DNA of 64,000 nucleotides from Pilosibacter fragilis. Lineage in GTDB: Bacteria > Bacillota > Clostridia > Lachnospirales > Lachnospiraceae. Below are positions 53,855 through 61,671 of the stretch, in pieces. The stretch is from contig NZ_JAVYJB010000010.1 of NCBI RefSeq assembly GCF_032490495.1, positions 96,349-160,348 of the forward strand, read 5' to 3'. Below the pieces are notes generated by a model. The model was given only the letters and a program-made list of their open reading frames with translations, ran no database searches and had not been told where the DNA came from. A program made the position numbers and the translations under genes. Positions within the stretch are counted from its first letter, which is position 1; the number at the start of each line of letters is the position of its first letter.

Positions 53855-54033
53855 AATAAAATTCTCCTTTCAAGAAATGAAATTATTCCCCAAACCCTCA
53901 GTGAACAGGAATTACCCTGCTCTCATTATATTTTACAAAACCAAACTAATTTTGTAAAGCATTTTCGCGAATATGTTTTATTTTCTTAATAGCCGTCATG
54001 CCGTCAACGCCCTCTCGCAGACGCCAACAACTT

Positions 54034-54073
54034 AAAAGGGATGCCGTCGGACACACTCCCCGACAGCATCCCC
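54034..54073 (-). terminator. gdhA terminator
   Basis: Minus strand: GGGATGCTGTCGGGGAGTGTGTCCGACGGCATCCC followed by TTTTAAG. Confidence 0.85.
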
Positions 54074-54146
54074 AATATTCAGAACCTAATGCTCTTTATG
54101 CAGTTTTCGCAAATCGGAAGCTGTCATATTTGAGACTCGCTTCAAA

Positions 54147-55499
54147 CTACCAAGCGATACCCTGAGCCATCATAGCATCTGCAACCTTCTGGAAGCCAAC
54201 CATGTTAGCACCTGCAACCAGGTTGTAGCCAAGGCCATACTTCTCAGCGCACTCAGCAGAACCATCATGGATCTCTGTCATGATCTGATGAAGCTTATCA
54301 TCAACTTCCTTAGCTGTCCAGGAGATTCTCTCGCTGTTCTGGCTCATCTCGAGAGCGGATACAAGAACACCACCAGCGTTAACAGCCTTAGACGGAGCAA
54401 CAACCATGTTCTTCTGATCCATTAAGAATCTAAGAGCTTCGTTTGTTGTCGGCATGTTAGCAACTTCGATGTAGTACTTGATGTTGTTAGCAACGATTCT
54501 CTTAGCCTGTGTAAGGTCTACATCGTTCTGTGTAGCACACGGCATGATGATATCAACTTTCTCGCCCCACGGCTTGTCTCCAGCTACGAACTTGCAGCCG
54601 AACTTATCAGCGTAGTCCTGAACTTTGTTACGTCCAGAAGCTCTCATCTCAAGCATGAAGTCGAATTTCTCTTTTGTTGTAATTCCGTCCGGATCGTAGA
54701 TGTATCCATCCGGGCCAGAAAGTGTAACAGCCTTAGCACCTAACTCAGCTAATTTCTGTACAACGCCCCAAGCTACGTTACCGAAACCAGCAACTGCAAC
54801 TGTCTTACCCTCTAATGTGTCATGCTCATGTTTCATAACAGACTCAAGGTAGTAAACAGCACCGAAACCTGTAGCTTCCGGACGAATTAAGGAACCACCG
54901 AAGGAACGAGCCTTACCTGTTAATACGCCGTTCTCGTAAGCACCTCTGAGTTTTCTGTACTGACCGAACAGATAACCGATCTCACGTCCGCCAACACCAA
55001 GGTCACCAGCCGGAACATCGACATCCGGACCAATGTGACGATATAACTCTGTCATGAATGCCTGGCAGAATCTCATAACTTCTCTATCGCTCTTGCCGTT
55101 CGGATCGAAGTCGGAACCACCCTTAGCGCCGCCGATCGGAAGTGTTGTTAAGCTGTCTTTGAATGTCTGCTCGAAACCTAAGAATTTCATGATGGAAAGG
55201 TTTACGCTCGGTGCGAATCTTAAACCTCCCTTGTACGGTCCAATTGCTCCGTTGAACTGTACACGGTAACCTGTATTTACATGAATGTTTCCGTTGTCAT
55301 CCTCCCACGGAACACGGAACTCGATAACTCTCTCCGGGATTACCATTCTCTCAAGAAGGGCAACCTTCTCATACTCCGGATGTGCATCTACAACCGGACC
55401 TAAGGAAGATAATACTTCTTCTACAGTCTGGCAGAACTCCGGCTCGTTAGCATATTTAGTCTTTACGTCCTCAATTACCCTCTCAACATACTTGCTCAT
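54147..55499 (-). CDS. gdhA: Glutamate dehydrogenase
   Basis: GDH interconverts glutamate with 2-oxoglutarate and ammonia. It has 450 residues and closely resembles the C. symbiosum enzyme as I recall it; that enzyme prefers NAD. Lys90 (GPYKGG), Lys126 (GGAKGG) and Asp166 (PAGDLGVG) match its active-site residues with numbering shifted by one. The Rossmann motif is AGFGNVAWG. Cofactor preference cannot be proven from sequence here. GGAGG precedes the ATG. A divergent regulator gene lies upstream. Confidence 0.97.
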   Translation of the reverse strand: MSKYVERVIEDVKTKYANEPEFCQTVEEVLSSLGPVVDAHPEYEKVALLERMVIPERVIEFRVPWEDDNGNIHVNTGYRVQFNGAIGPYKGGLRFAPSVNLSIMKFLGFEQTFKDSLTTLPIGGAKGGSDFDPNGKSDREVMRFCQAFMTELYRHIGPDVDVPAGDLGVGGREIGYLFGQYRKLRGAYENGVLTGKARSFGGSLIRPEATGFGAVYYLESVMKHEHDTLEGKTVAVAGFGNVAWGVVQKLAELGAKAVTLSGPDGYIYDPDGITTKEKFDFMLEMRASGRNKVQDYADKFGCKFVAGDKPWGEKVDIIMPCATQNDVDLTQAKRIVANNIKYYIEVANMPTTNEALRFLMDQKNMVVAPSKAVNAGGVLVSALEMSQNSERISWTAKEVDDKLHQIMTEIHDGSAECAEKYGLGYNLVAGANMVGFQKVADAMMAQGIAW

Positions 55500-55639
55500 C
55501 TCGCAAATACCTCCTTAAATGTTGGTTCTTAAACCCCTGTGCCATTTTGCACCAATAAAAGACTTTTCCCTGCTCATGAACCCCAAATCAAGTCCTTAAT
55601 TGGATCTCCGAGAAAGCTTTTGTATCTTTTGTATATATA

Positions 55640-55670
55640 GTTTAAATATCATATATAATACGTTGTTTTT
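55640..55670. promoter_or_regulatory. A/T-rich near-palindrome upstream of gdhA
   Basis: GTATATATAGTTTAAATATCATATATAATAC is an imperfect dyad about 150 nt before gdhA, between it and the divergent regulator. It includes TATAAT-like -10 sequence, so it may be a promoter, an operator or both. Confidence 0.4.
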
Positions 55671-55813
55671 CACTATGTATACAGGATTTCTCGCTGTATC
55701 TCGCGATTTGGAAGCTTTCGCATTTCCCTCAATACAAATCTTACAAATCTCTTGATTTATTTGGGACTCATTTTGCTTACGTCCTTTATTTGTCTTTATT
55801 CTAACATACCCTT

Positions 55814-55842
55814 TTGACTTTGTCAACAATCTGTGGTACGAT
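55814..55842 (+). promoter_or_regulatory. Promoter of the gdhA-divergent regulator
   Basis: TTGACT, 17 bp, TACGAT. Downstream in the leader an inverted repeat GACATGC (12 nt) GCATGTC spans 55865-55890 and could be an autoregulatory site. Confidence 0.6.
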
Positions 55843-55915
55843 TCTTATAAAAGCTGATTTATCGACATGCCTGTCATTAATAGCATGTCCTTATATAAAA
55901 AAGGGAGGTTCGGCC

Positions 55916-57226
55916 ATGATCAGCATCAGTATCATAAGTCCTTTAAAATCAATGGCTGTCATCGATAAAGCGATCGAACACAACGACTTTGGATGTGTAT
56001 TTCACAGGTACGTTTACGAAAATCTGGAAGAAATTAAAGACATATACGAACAGTGTAAGGACATCTCCGATGTGCTGTTTTTCTCCGGGGAACTTGGTTA
56101 CTCCTATATTCTGACCCATGTGGATGATCTGAAGGTCCCATGTACCTTTATCTCCTATACTGAAAAGACTCTGCTGTCCATCCTGTTAAATTTTGTAATC
56201 CATTACCCGGATGTTCCGCTAAACAGACTCTATATTGATTTTCTGACTCCGGTAAATGATTTTATGAATTTAAAGAAATATCTGGATCCGGAACATATGC
56301 CTTACTGCTTTGAAAATCCTGTCTATAACTATGAAACCTTAAAAGAGCGGGCTGTGGAGCTCTGGGAAAGTAAAAAGATCGACATGATGTTCACGCGGAC
56401 CACAAACCAGCTGGAGGTTCTCAACAAGCTTCAGATCCCCTATATCCACTTTCTCCCCACGGAGGAGATGGTCCGCGATTCCATCCGGCACGCAATCAAT
56501 TCTATCCGCTTAAAACAGAAGAACCAGCTCAACAAGCTCGTGATCCTCATAAAGCTTGTCTATCCGGATAATATCTCCTCACAGGACCGGGAATATCTGG
56601 AGATCACCCTTCACAAATATCTTCTTGATTTTCGAAAAGAGTACGCGTACGATTTCTCACTTCACGCAGTCTCCAACCGGTTTGAGCTGGATCTCGACAG
56701 TGATCTCTACAAGAGCAGCTTCAGCCGTATCCAGGATCTCATCGCTTTTCTGGATCAGAAAGGCGATCTGGAATTCCGTCTCGGCGCCGGATTCGGAAAA
56801 TCTCTCGGTGAGAGTCATTATCAGGCAGATCTTGCCCTGCAGGAGGCTGTCAAATACGGAAAGAATGACGGTTTTGTCATCTCCGGCGAGGACAATGCCC
56901 TCACCGGCCCGCTCTCTCTTACGAGATCCTTAAATTACAGCTATTCCAACACAAAAGCGCTGGACTATTCCCAGAGCAATGGGATCAATGAGAGCAATCT
57001 CTTAAAGATCGTCGGTCTCTTTCAGATGGATAAGGACACGATCATGACAGCCGCCTCCCTGTCCCAGTGGCTCAACATCACGAGCCGCAGCTGCAACCGT
57101 ATTTTACAGCAGCTTCTGGATTCCAATTTAATAGAAGAGATCGAATCCCAGAAGCAGGAAGGCAAAGGACGGCCGACGAGACAGTACCGGTTCTGCAAGA
57201 ACAACTTTATACGGACATTCTTCTAG
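55916..57226 (+). CDS. Unrecognised DNA-binding regulator, divergent from gdhA
   Basis: This is a 436-residue protein from the ATG at 55916, preceded by GGGAGG; the longer frame begins inside the promoter. The N-terminal 150 residues are alpha/beta and periplasmic-binding-protein-like (ISIISPLKSMAVIDKA). The middle part resembles the nucleotide-cyclase-like domain of PucR/CdaR regulators, with AGFGKSLGESHYQADLALQEA. The last 75 residues form a winged helix (ASLSQWLNITSRSCNRILQQLLDSNLIEEIE). The family is not identified. Divergent position suggests control of gdhA or of itself; this is inference. A hairpin terminator follows. Confidence 0.75.
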   Translation: MISISIISPLKSMAVIDKAIEHNDFGCVFHRYVYENLEEIKDIYEQCKDISDVLFFSGELGYSYILTHVDDLKVPCTFISYTEKTLLSILLNFVIHYPDVPLNRLYIDFLTPVNDFMNLKKYLDPEHMPYCFENPVYNYETLKERAVELWESKKIDMMFTRTTNQLEVLNKLQIPYIHFLPTEEMVRDSIRHAINSIRLKQKNQLNKLVILIKLVYPDNISSQDREYLEITLHKYLLDFRKEYAYDFSLHAVSNRFELDLDSDLYKSSFSRIQDLIAFLDQKGDLEFRLGAGFGKSLGESHYQADLALQEAVKYGKNDGFVISGEDNALTGPLSLTRSLNYSYSNTKALDYSQSNGINESNLLKIVGLFQMDKDTIMTAASLSQWLNITSRSCNRILQQLLDSNLIEEIESQKQEGKGRPTRQYRFCKNNFIRTFF

Positions 57227-57234
57227 GCTATTAT

Positions 57235-57278
57235 AAAAGACCACTCTCCGCCACATTTCATGCGGGGTACGGTCTTTT
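57235..57278 (+). terminator. Terminator of the regulator gene
   Basis: AAAAGACC...CTCCGCC...GCGGGG...GGTCTTTTG directly after the stop codon. Confidence 0.6.
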
Positions 57279-57370
57279 GTATCACCTGTAAGAGTATGTC
57301 AAAGTACATTTTTGCGCTGAAGTGGTCACTCGTGATGATCGGCAGCTTCTTTCAGACATATAGCACCATA

Positions 57371-57413
57371 AAAAACGCCGCCGGGACTGCATCCTTTCCC
57401 GGCGGCATCTTTT
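57371..57413. terminator. GC-rich hairpin, probable terminator
   Basis: AAAAAACGCCGCCGGGA-CTGCATCCTT-TCCCGGCGGCATCTTTT: a 10-bp perfect stem flanked by A- and T-runs, so it may stop transcription from either side. Confidence 0.7.
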
Positions 57414-57444
57414 ATGTTTATGTCAGAACATTCTTATTTAAATA

Positions 57445-57577
57445 GTAACTATTCAGTACCTTCATAGTTACACGCAAAAATCCATTCCAGATCAGCTTCG
57501 CTGATGGGATTTTTGCCCTCCAGCCTATGTTTTCTTACGGTCAGCGCAGCAAGTGCGCAGACCTACTGAACAGTTAC
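57445..57577 (+). repeat. Dispersed palindromic repeat, family 1, copy D
   Basis: The ends are GTAACTATTCAGT and ACTGAACAGTTAC. It has the long form of the hairpin (AAAAATCCATTCCAGATCAGC-TTC-GCTGATGGGATTTTT), as in copy B, and the TTACGGTCAGCGCAGC block. It abuts the flavodoxin stop, so the end of that mRNA runs into it. Confidence 0.85.
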
Positions 57578-57589
57578 TTTAAATATATC

Positions 57590-58024
57590 TTATGCTAATG
57601 CAGCAAGCTCTTTTCCAAGTGCCTTGCAGTTCTCAAGAGCCTCATCATCCGGAATTTCCTGGCAGATAACACCCTCGCCGCCTACAACCGTAGCGCCAGC
57701 AGCTTTCATTCTGTCTTCCCAGTCTCTCATCCACTGACCGTCTCCCCAGCCGTAGGAACCGAACAGACCGATCTTCTTGCCGGATGCAAATGCCTCAACC
57801 TCAGTTACAAACGGCTCCATCTCGCCTTCCTCAAGAACCTCAGCTCCCATTGCCGGGCATCCAAGTGCGAATGCGGATGCTGCCTGTAAATCATCCATAG
57901 ATACGGAAGAGATGTCTGTAACAACAGCTTCCTTACCTGCTTCTGTGATTCCCTCGCCGATGGCTGCAGCCATAGCAGCTGTATTTCCTGTCTGAGACCA
58001 GTATGCAACAATAACCTTATCCAT
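57590..58024 (-). CDS. Flavodoxin
   Basis: This is a 144-residue short-chain flavodoxin. The FMN phosphate loop is WSQTGNTAAMA at 9-19, and the two isoalloxazine loops are around ALGCPAMGAE and GSYGWGDGQW. Flavodoxins replace ferredoxin when iron is short. It is the last gene of the DUF2325-DUF3793-flavodoxin set facing a DtxR-like repressor, which fits iron-starvation control (inference). AGGAGG precedes the ATG. Confidence 0.93.
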   Translation of the reverse strand: MDKVIVAYWSQTGNTAAMAAAIGEGITEAGKEAVVTDISSVSMDDLQAASAFALGCPAMGAEVLEEGEMEPFVTEVEAFASGKKIGLFGSYGWGDGQWMRDWEDRMKAAGATVVGGEGVICQEIPDDEALENCKALGKELAALA

Positions 58025-58106
58025 TTTTTATTTCCTCCTGAAATTTGTTTTGCGGTAATCCGGACCTCGCCGTCCACCGCTTTTTTATTATTGGAACCGG
58101 CGGTAC

Positions 58107-58694
58107 TTAGGATGCCGCCAGGATATCCCTGATTTCGTTTCCGTTTCCGGTCATGGAGATCACATAATCTCTCGCCCGGTCATATGCCTCAAATGTCTTT
58201 AACGCATCTTCCAGGTTTCCATACACTTTCCAATATCCGGAATATAGAAAATCTCTGCCGCCCTTCTTAATGAATCCCTCTACATCCACTGGCGGATACC
58301 CGAGAACAAGACCGATCTCATGGGGGAATCCCAGTTTTCCGTCCATGTGCTCCTGATAACCTTCCGCGATGCGGTCCAAAGTTTCCTCAAGACCTAGGTC
58401 CTCATATCCGAAGGACGCCATTAACCGTTTTACATCCTCCCGTTCCAGGTATGCCCTGAGTATTCCCGGACGGTAAAGCAGGATCGACAATCTGCCGCGG
58501 AATTCATAGAGAACCCGGCAGCATACCGGTGATCCTTCAAAAAGTTTGAACACTTCTTCTTTCTGATCTGCACGCACATTTAAAAGATTCGATAATTTGA
58601 TGCCTGTGAGAAGCGGTGCACACTGTAAAACTACCTGCTTCTTCGTTCCATTGACCGGGAGCTTCTGTACTACCCCGAAGATCTCTTCGCTCAT
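58107..58694 (-). CDS. DUF3793 protein
   Basis: This is a 195-residue cytoplasmic protein of the DUF3793 family, known mainly from Clostridia and often next to flavodoxin and Feo iron-transport genes. The segments LLTGIKLSNLLN, YEFRGRLSILLYRP and HEIGLVLGYPPVDVEGFI match the family. Function unknown. Here no feo genes are present. Confidence 0.85.
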   Translation of the reverse strand: MSEEIFGVVQKLPVNGTKKQVVLQCAPLLTGIKLSNLLNVRADQKEEVFKLFEGSPVCCRVLYEFRGRLSILLYRPGILRAYLEREDVKRLMASFGYEDLGLEETLDRIAEGYQEHMDGKLGFPHEIGLVLGYPPVDVEGFIKKGGRDFLYSGYWKVYGNLEDALKTFEAYDRARDYVISMTGNGNEIRDILAAS

Positions 58695-58729
58695 ACGTCA
58701 TACCGCCTTTCCATCATAATGATTCCGTG

Positions 58730-58785
58730 CCTTCCGGCCTGTGCTTTCTTACTGTCATCACAGTAAATGTGCAGGTCTGCCGGAT
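58730..58785 (+). repeat. Decayed family 1 fragment
   Basis: CCTTCCGGCCTGTGCTTTCTTACTGTCATCACAGTAAATGTGCAGGTCTGCCGGATTATTGCCTG resembles the right third of family 1 with many changes. Weak. Confidence 0.35.
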
Positions 58786-58829
58786 TATTGCCTGTTTTCT
58801 CATCACATTATCCCACCGGCAGTTCCGGT

Positions 58830-59111
58830 TTATGCACTGTGCTTTTCAAGAATCTCAGCAAGCGCTGTGCCGCTGCTTGTATGACAGCGGACGATATCAG
58901 TACGGTTCTCATCCACCTCATCTAATACGCAGCGCACCATCTTGTGGGATACGGTGTTGGTAAACAGAATCAGAAGATCCGGTCTTCCGATCAGTTTATC
59001 AAGCCCTGTCTTCATCTGGGTAAAAACTTTCGCTTTATATTTATGATTTTCACAAATTTCTTTATACTGTCTGACCATACGGTCATGTCCGCCAATAATA
59101 ACAACGCTCAT
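58830..59111 (-). CDS. DUF2325 protein
   Basis: This is a 93-residue Rossmann-like single-domain protein of the DUF2325 family: VVIIGGHDRMVRQYKEICE at the start, PDLLILFTNTVSHKMV in the middle and CHTSSGTALAEIL near the end. Function unknown; family members occur beside iron and selenium genes in Clostridia. AAAGGAGG precedes the ATG. It is the first gene downstream of the metal-type operators. Confidence 0.88.
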   Translation of the reverse strand: MSVVIIGGHDRMVRQYKEICENHKYKAKVFTQMKTGLDKLIGRPDLLILFTNTVSHKMVRCVLDEVDENRTDIVRCHTSSGTALAEILEKHSA

Positions 59112-59135
59112 GAATTTTTCCTCCTTTGCTCAAGG

Positions 59136-59151
59136 GTTAGATCCGCCTAAC
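59136..59151. promoter_or_regulatory. Metal-type operator dyad 1
   Basis: GTTAG-ATCCGC-CTAAC, in the DUF2325 leader just downstream of its promoter. Confidence 0.75.
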
Positions 59152-59161
59152 TGATGCTACT

Positions 59162-59190
59162 AGGTTAGCATAAACTAACTTCATTGTCAA
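59162..59190 (-). promoter_or_regulatory. DUF2325 operon promoter
   Basis: Consensus -35 TTGACA; 17 bp further the -10 is poor (TAACCT). The -10 lies inside dyad 2, so repressor binding would block it. Confidence 0.55.
59164..59179. promoter_or_regulatory. Metal-type operator dyad 2
   Basis: GTTAG-CATAAA-CTAAC, the same architecture as dyad 1 and centred 28 bp from it. It overlaps the DUF2325 promoter. Confidence 0.75.
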
Positions 59191-59219
59191 TATCTGTAAT
59201 TGAGAGTTTTTCCCATTAT

Positions 59220-59235
59220 ATTAGTTGCAGCTAAT
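59220..59235. promoter_or_regulatory. Metal-type operator dyad 3
   Basis: ATTAG-TTGCAG-CTAAT, the third copy of RTTAG-N6-CTAAY, lying 56 bp from dyad 2 towards the DtxR-like gene. Confidence 0.7.
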
Positions 59236-59300
59236 TATTTTGTATAAGAATAACTCTCACCCCATTTACTGTTATTTTTTCTCAAAAGGAAGAATAGACT

Positions 59301-59329
59301 TTGACTCATTTCACGGATTATGCTATACT
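59301..59329 (+). promoter_or_regulatory. Promoter of the DtxR-like gene
   Basis: TTGACT, 17 bp, TATACT, leaving a leader of about 175 nt before the start codon. Confidence 0.7.
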
Positions 59330-59399
59330 AAAATGAAGAATAACAAGGTTCCGTTTAACTGATAATGATCACGGACAATGTTATAACTTTCCGGCGTTT

Positions 59400-59440
59400 A
59401 CAGGCTTGTGCTGAACTTATTGCACGGCTGTGTTTTTTTT
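59400..59440 (+). terminator. Possible attenuator in the DtxR-like gene leader
   Basis: ACAGGCTTGTGC-TGAACTTATT-GCACGGCTGTG followed by eight T. This terminator-shaped hairpin lies between the promoter and the TTG start, so it could attenuate transcription. No upstream sensing structure was recognised. Confidence 0.45.
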
Positions 59441-59511
59441 ATGACGGCTTTTCGTACATCAATGCGCTGAAAAGTTTCTAACCACGTTACACGATATATG
59501 GGGGTAATTAC

Positions 59512-59895
59512 TTGAAAATCCAGGAATCTGCTGAAAACTATCTTGAGACTATTTTAATGTTAAGCGAAAAACAGCCGTATGTGCGTTCTATCGATATCGC
59601 AACTGAGCTCGGCTTCTCCAAACCCAGCGTCAGCGTCGCAATGAAGAATCTCCGGGTCAACAACCTGATCTTGGTAAATGACGAGGGACATATCACACTG
59701 ACCGATGAAGGCCGCCGGATCGCGGAAACGATCTACGAGCGCCACACAGCCCTCTCCAAATGGCTGATGGACCTCGGTGTCAGCGAGCAGACCGCTCTCG
59801 ACGACGCATGCCGGATCGAACACGATATCAGTGCGGAGAGCTTCGCTGCAATCAAAGAACATATCAAAAAATATTCTTCCGAAGAGAAAAATTAA
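59512..59895 (+). CDS. DtxR-like metal-dependent repressor, short form
   Basis: This is a 127-residue protein with the N-terminal winged helix (helix-turn-helix VRSIDIATELGFSKPSVSVAMKNL) and the dimerisation helices, but no C-terminal SH3 (FeoA-like) domain. C100-R-I-E103-H104 matches Cys102-Glu105-His106 of DtxR's primary iron site, and His78 matches His79. The His98 equivalent is Leu96, and Glu83 of DtxR is not matched, so the second site looks incomplete. Iron is the likely metal; manganese is possible. It starts at TTG, with GGGGG 8 nt upstream. It is divergent from the DUF2325 operon, with three dyads in between. Confidence 0.9.
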   Translation: MKIQESAENYLETILMLSEKQPYVRSIDIATELGFSKPSVSVAMKNLRVNNLILVNDEGHITLTDEGRRIAETIYERHTALSKWLMDLGVSEQTALDDACRIEHDISAESFAAIKEHIKKYSSEEKN

Positions 59896-59948
59896 TGCAT
59901 CTGGAACGATCTGCCAACAGTTTCAGCGTTATTATGATGATCCCTTGA

Positions 59949-59990
59949 AAATGTTGGGAACACATCTTTTGTGTTTCCAGCATTATTTTT
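59949..59990 (+). terminator. Terminator of the DtxR-like gene
   Basis: AATGTTGGGAACACA-TCTTT-TGTGTTTCCAGCATT followed by ATTTTT, with G:U pairs only. Confidence 0.8.
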
Positions 59991-60182
59991 ATGTGCAGAT
60001 CAGGCTGAATGTGCTGCATTTTTGGGAGACTCACGAAAGTCACCCGAGCAGGGCTTTTCATGCAAATATCCTTTCAGCACCTGCCGTGCACGGTCTTCTC
60101 TATGCCAGAAAAAAGCGCAGAGACCATGTACTATCTTTGTCCATGATCCTGCACTTTTCACATTTCAGATTTTGATTTCCGA

Positions 60183-60416
60183 TCAATCTTTATAAGCAAA
60201 TCCCACAAAGGACAGCTCACATCCACCTGCCACACGGCGGAAAATATTCACAACGGTACTCATCACGTCGGCAAACACATTGTCCTTCGTCTCAACTCTG
60301 ACCTTGCCATCGACGATCTCTGCATCTTTAATCTCCGGGAGTTCCAGCACTTCCCGCATGATCTCTGATACTTCCTGTTCCGAAATTTTCTTTGAAAGCT
60401 GATAAAATCTTCCCAT
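60183..60416 (-). CDS. Small protein, possibly HMA-like fold
   Basis: This is a 77-residue soluble protein. The secondary-structure pattern (helix, VDGKVRVET strand, helix with VVNIFRRV, then a strand) resembles a ferredoxin-like heavy-metal-associated domain, but there is no CxxC metal motif. GGAG lies 7 nt before the ATG. Not recognised as a known family; its place beside the metal divergon is suggestive only. Confidence 0.55.
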   Translation of the reverse strand: MGRFYQLSKKISEQEVSEIMREVLELPEIKDAEIVDGKVRVETKDNVFADVMSTVVNIFRRVAGGCELSFVGFAYKD

Positions 60417-60617
60417 GATTCTGCTCCATTTCCCTCCCGGAGGAGTATTATTAAAGCGGCTGCATTCTTTTTCGTGACCGCATGTTAGTTATTTCTAACT
60501 GCTTTCATCATACTCTCTTTATAAGAAAATGGAATATCTTTATTGAGAATCTTTCCTATTAAGTAAAATTATTTTTCGTCCAACAAACAGAAAATATCAG
60601 TTCCTCGGGACCTCTAT

Positions 60618-61307
60618 TTATTTCACCCACACACCACTGGCGTTCACCTTATATCCGTCCGGTGTCGTCGTGTTCGTCAGCATATACCCATCGGCGCCCA
60701 TATAGTACCAGAGTCCGCTCACCGGCGACTGGAACCAGGCGTTTGTGAGGTATCCGCCGGACTTCTTGTCCACCCACCAGCCTTTGGAATTGCTCTTCCA
60801 CTGGTAGAACGTGCCTTTGCTGTAGAGATACATATTGGAGAGAACGCCCGATGCGCAGACATTGTTGATCACGAATCTCTGTCTCCAGGTCTTTCCGTCG
60901 GAATCCTTCGCCTGGATCTCAAAAACGCCTGCCTGTCCGGTGTAGGAAGACTTTCCTTCGGATTTTCTCGCGTTCCAGTCCAGTGTATACTGAAGTGTTC
61001 CACCTTTTTTTATCGTTCCAAGAGACGCATTAAAATCCCTGATCGGATTTCCCATTCCGTCATATGCCTTCACGGTATATGTCGCGCTGGCAGCCGCCTC
61101 TGTAAACGTCACCACCGCGCCCTTCCGCACGATCGGCGCGTCTTCCGCCTCTTTCTTTCCCGATGTATTCGTCACAGTCACATTCGTCGTCCCCACGTAG
61201 GAGCTGTCCGCGCTCTCAACTCTCCAGGAAAATCCGGCAAAAGCCGTAATCTGGAAAGCCACCGCGAAGACGCATGCGAAAATAGCTGTCTTGATTGATT
61301 TTTTCAT
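60618..61307 (-). CDS. Secreted protein with cell-wall-binding repeats
   Basis: This is a 229-residue exported protein. A signal peptide (basic start, hydrophobic core, AFA cleavage near residue 24) leads to a beta-rich domain of about 115 residues, not recognised, and then two to three aromatic choline-binding-type repeats (WWVDKKSGGYLTNAWF and LWYYMGADGYMLTN). The last residues are GVWVK. Repeats of this sort bind wall teichoic acid or polysaccharide. AGAGGTG precedes the ATG. Confidence 0.82.
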   Translation of the reverse strand: MKKSIKTAIFACVFAVAFQITAFAGFSWRVESADSSYVGTTNVTVTNTSGKKEAEDAPIVRKGAVVTFTEAAASATYTVKAYDGMGNPIRDFNASLGTIKKGGTLQYTLDWNARKSEGKSSYTGQAGVFEIQAKDSDGKTWRQRFVINNVCASGVLSNMYLYSKGTFYQWKSNSKGWWVDKKSGGYLTNAWFQSPVSGLWYYMGADGYMLTNTTTPDGYKVNASGVWVK

Positions 61308-61541
61308 AGTGATTCACCTCTATACGATCCTTTTGTTTCCATTTTGTACTGACTTCTTTTTAAGCAGCACAGCTTCTGACCTCCATGGGTTCTTTTCCTT
61401 TCGAACACATTTTTCCTTTTTACGCATACATCTCATTATATCCTATCTTGTCCCGAAATGCAACGAATCCTCTCTTACACTTCTCTTATGAAAAAGCGGC
61501 AAAACACTGGCAAAATACATGGACATCCACACCTTTCCACA

Positions 61542-61571
61542 TTGACATCCCCTCTCAGTATGCGATATAAT
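61542..61571 (+). promoter_or_regulatory. ilvBN promoter
   Basis: TTGACA, 18 bp, TATAAT. The 95-nt leader holds a GGGCAAAA-TCATCA-TTTTTTGCCC hairpin (61601-61626), without a clear T-run after it. No leader peptide or T-box was seen. Confidence 0.75.
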
Positions 61572-61671
61572 TCTTATTAACTATCTTCAAAGATTTTAAA
61601 GGGCAAAATCATCATTTTTTTGCCCCCAGACATCTTTTAAACGCTTACTTGAGGGGGTATTTTAAGTTATT

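Noticed and set aside
5416..57577. CRISPR array interpretation of the dispersed repeats
   Set aside because: Copies are far apart, in both orientations, over 100 bp long and without regular spacers or cas genes.
59991..60182. Spacer between the DtxR-like terminator and the 77-residue gene
   Set aside because: Several short frames and a CGGGTGACTTTCGTGAGTCTCCC hairpin were seen on the minus strand, but no start with ribosome site and no recognisable RNA class.
61575..61671. Leader-peptide attenuator or T-box for ilvBN
   Set aside because: No run of branched-chain codons with a ribosome site and no T-box sequence; only a short hairpin without a T-run.
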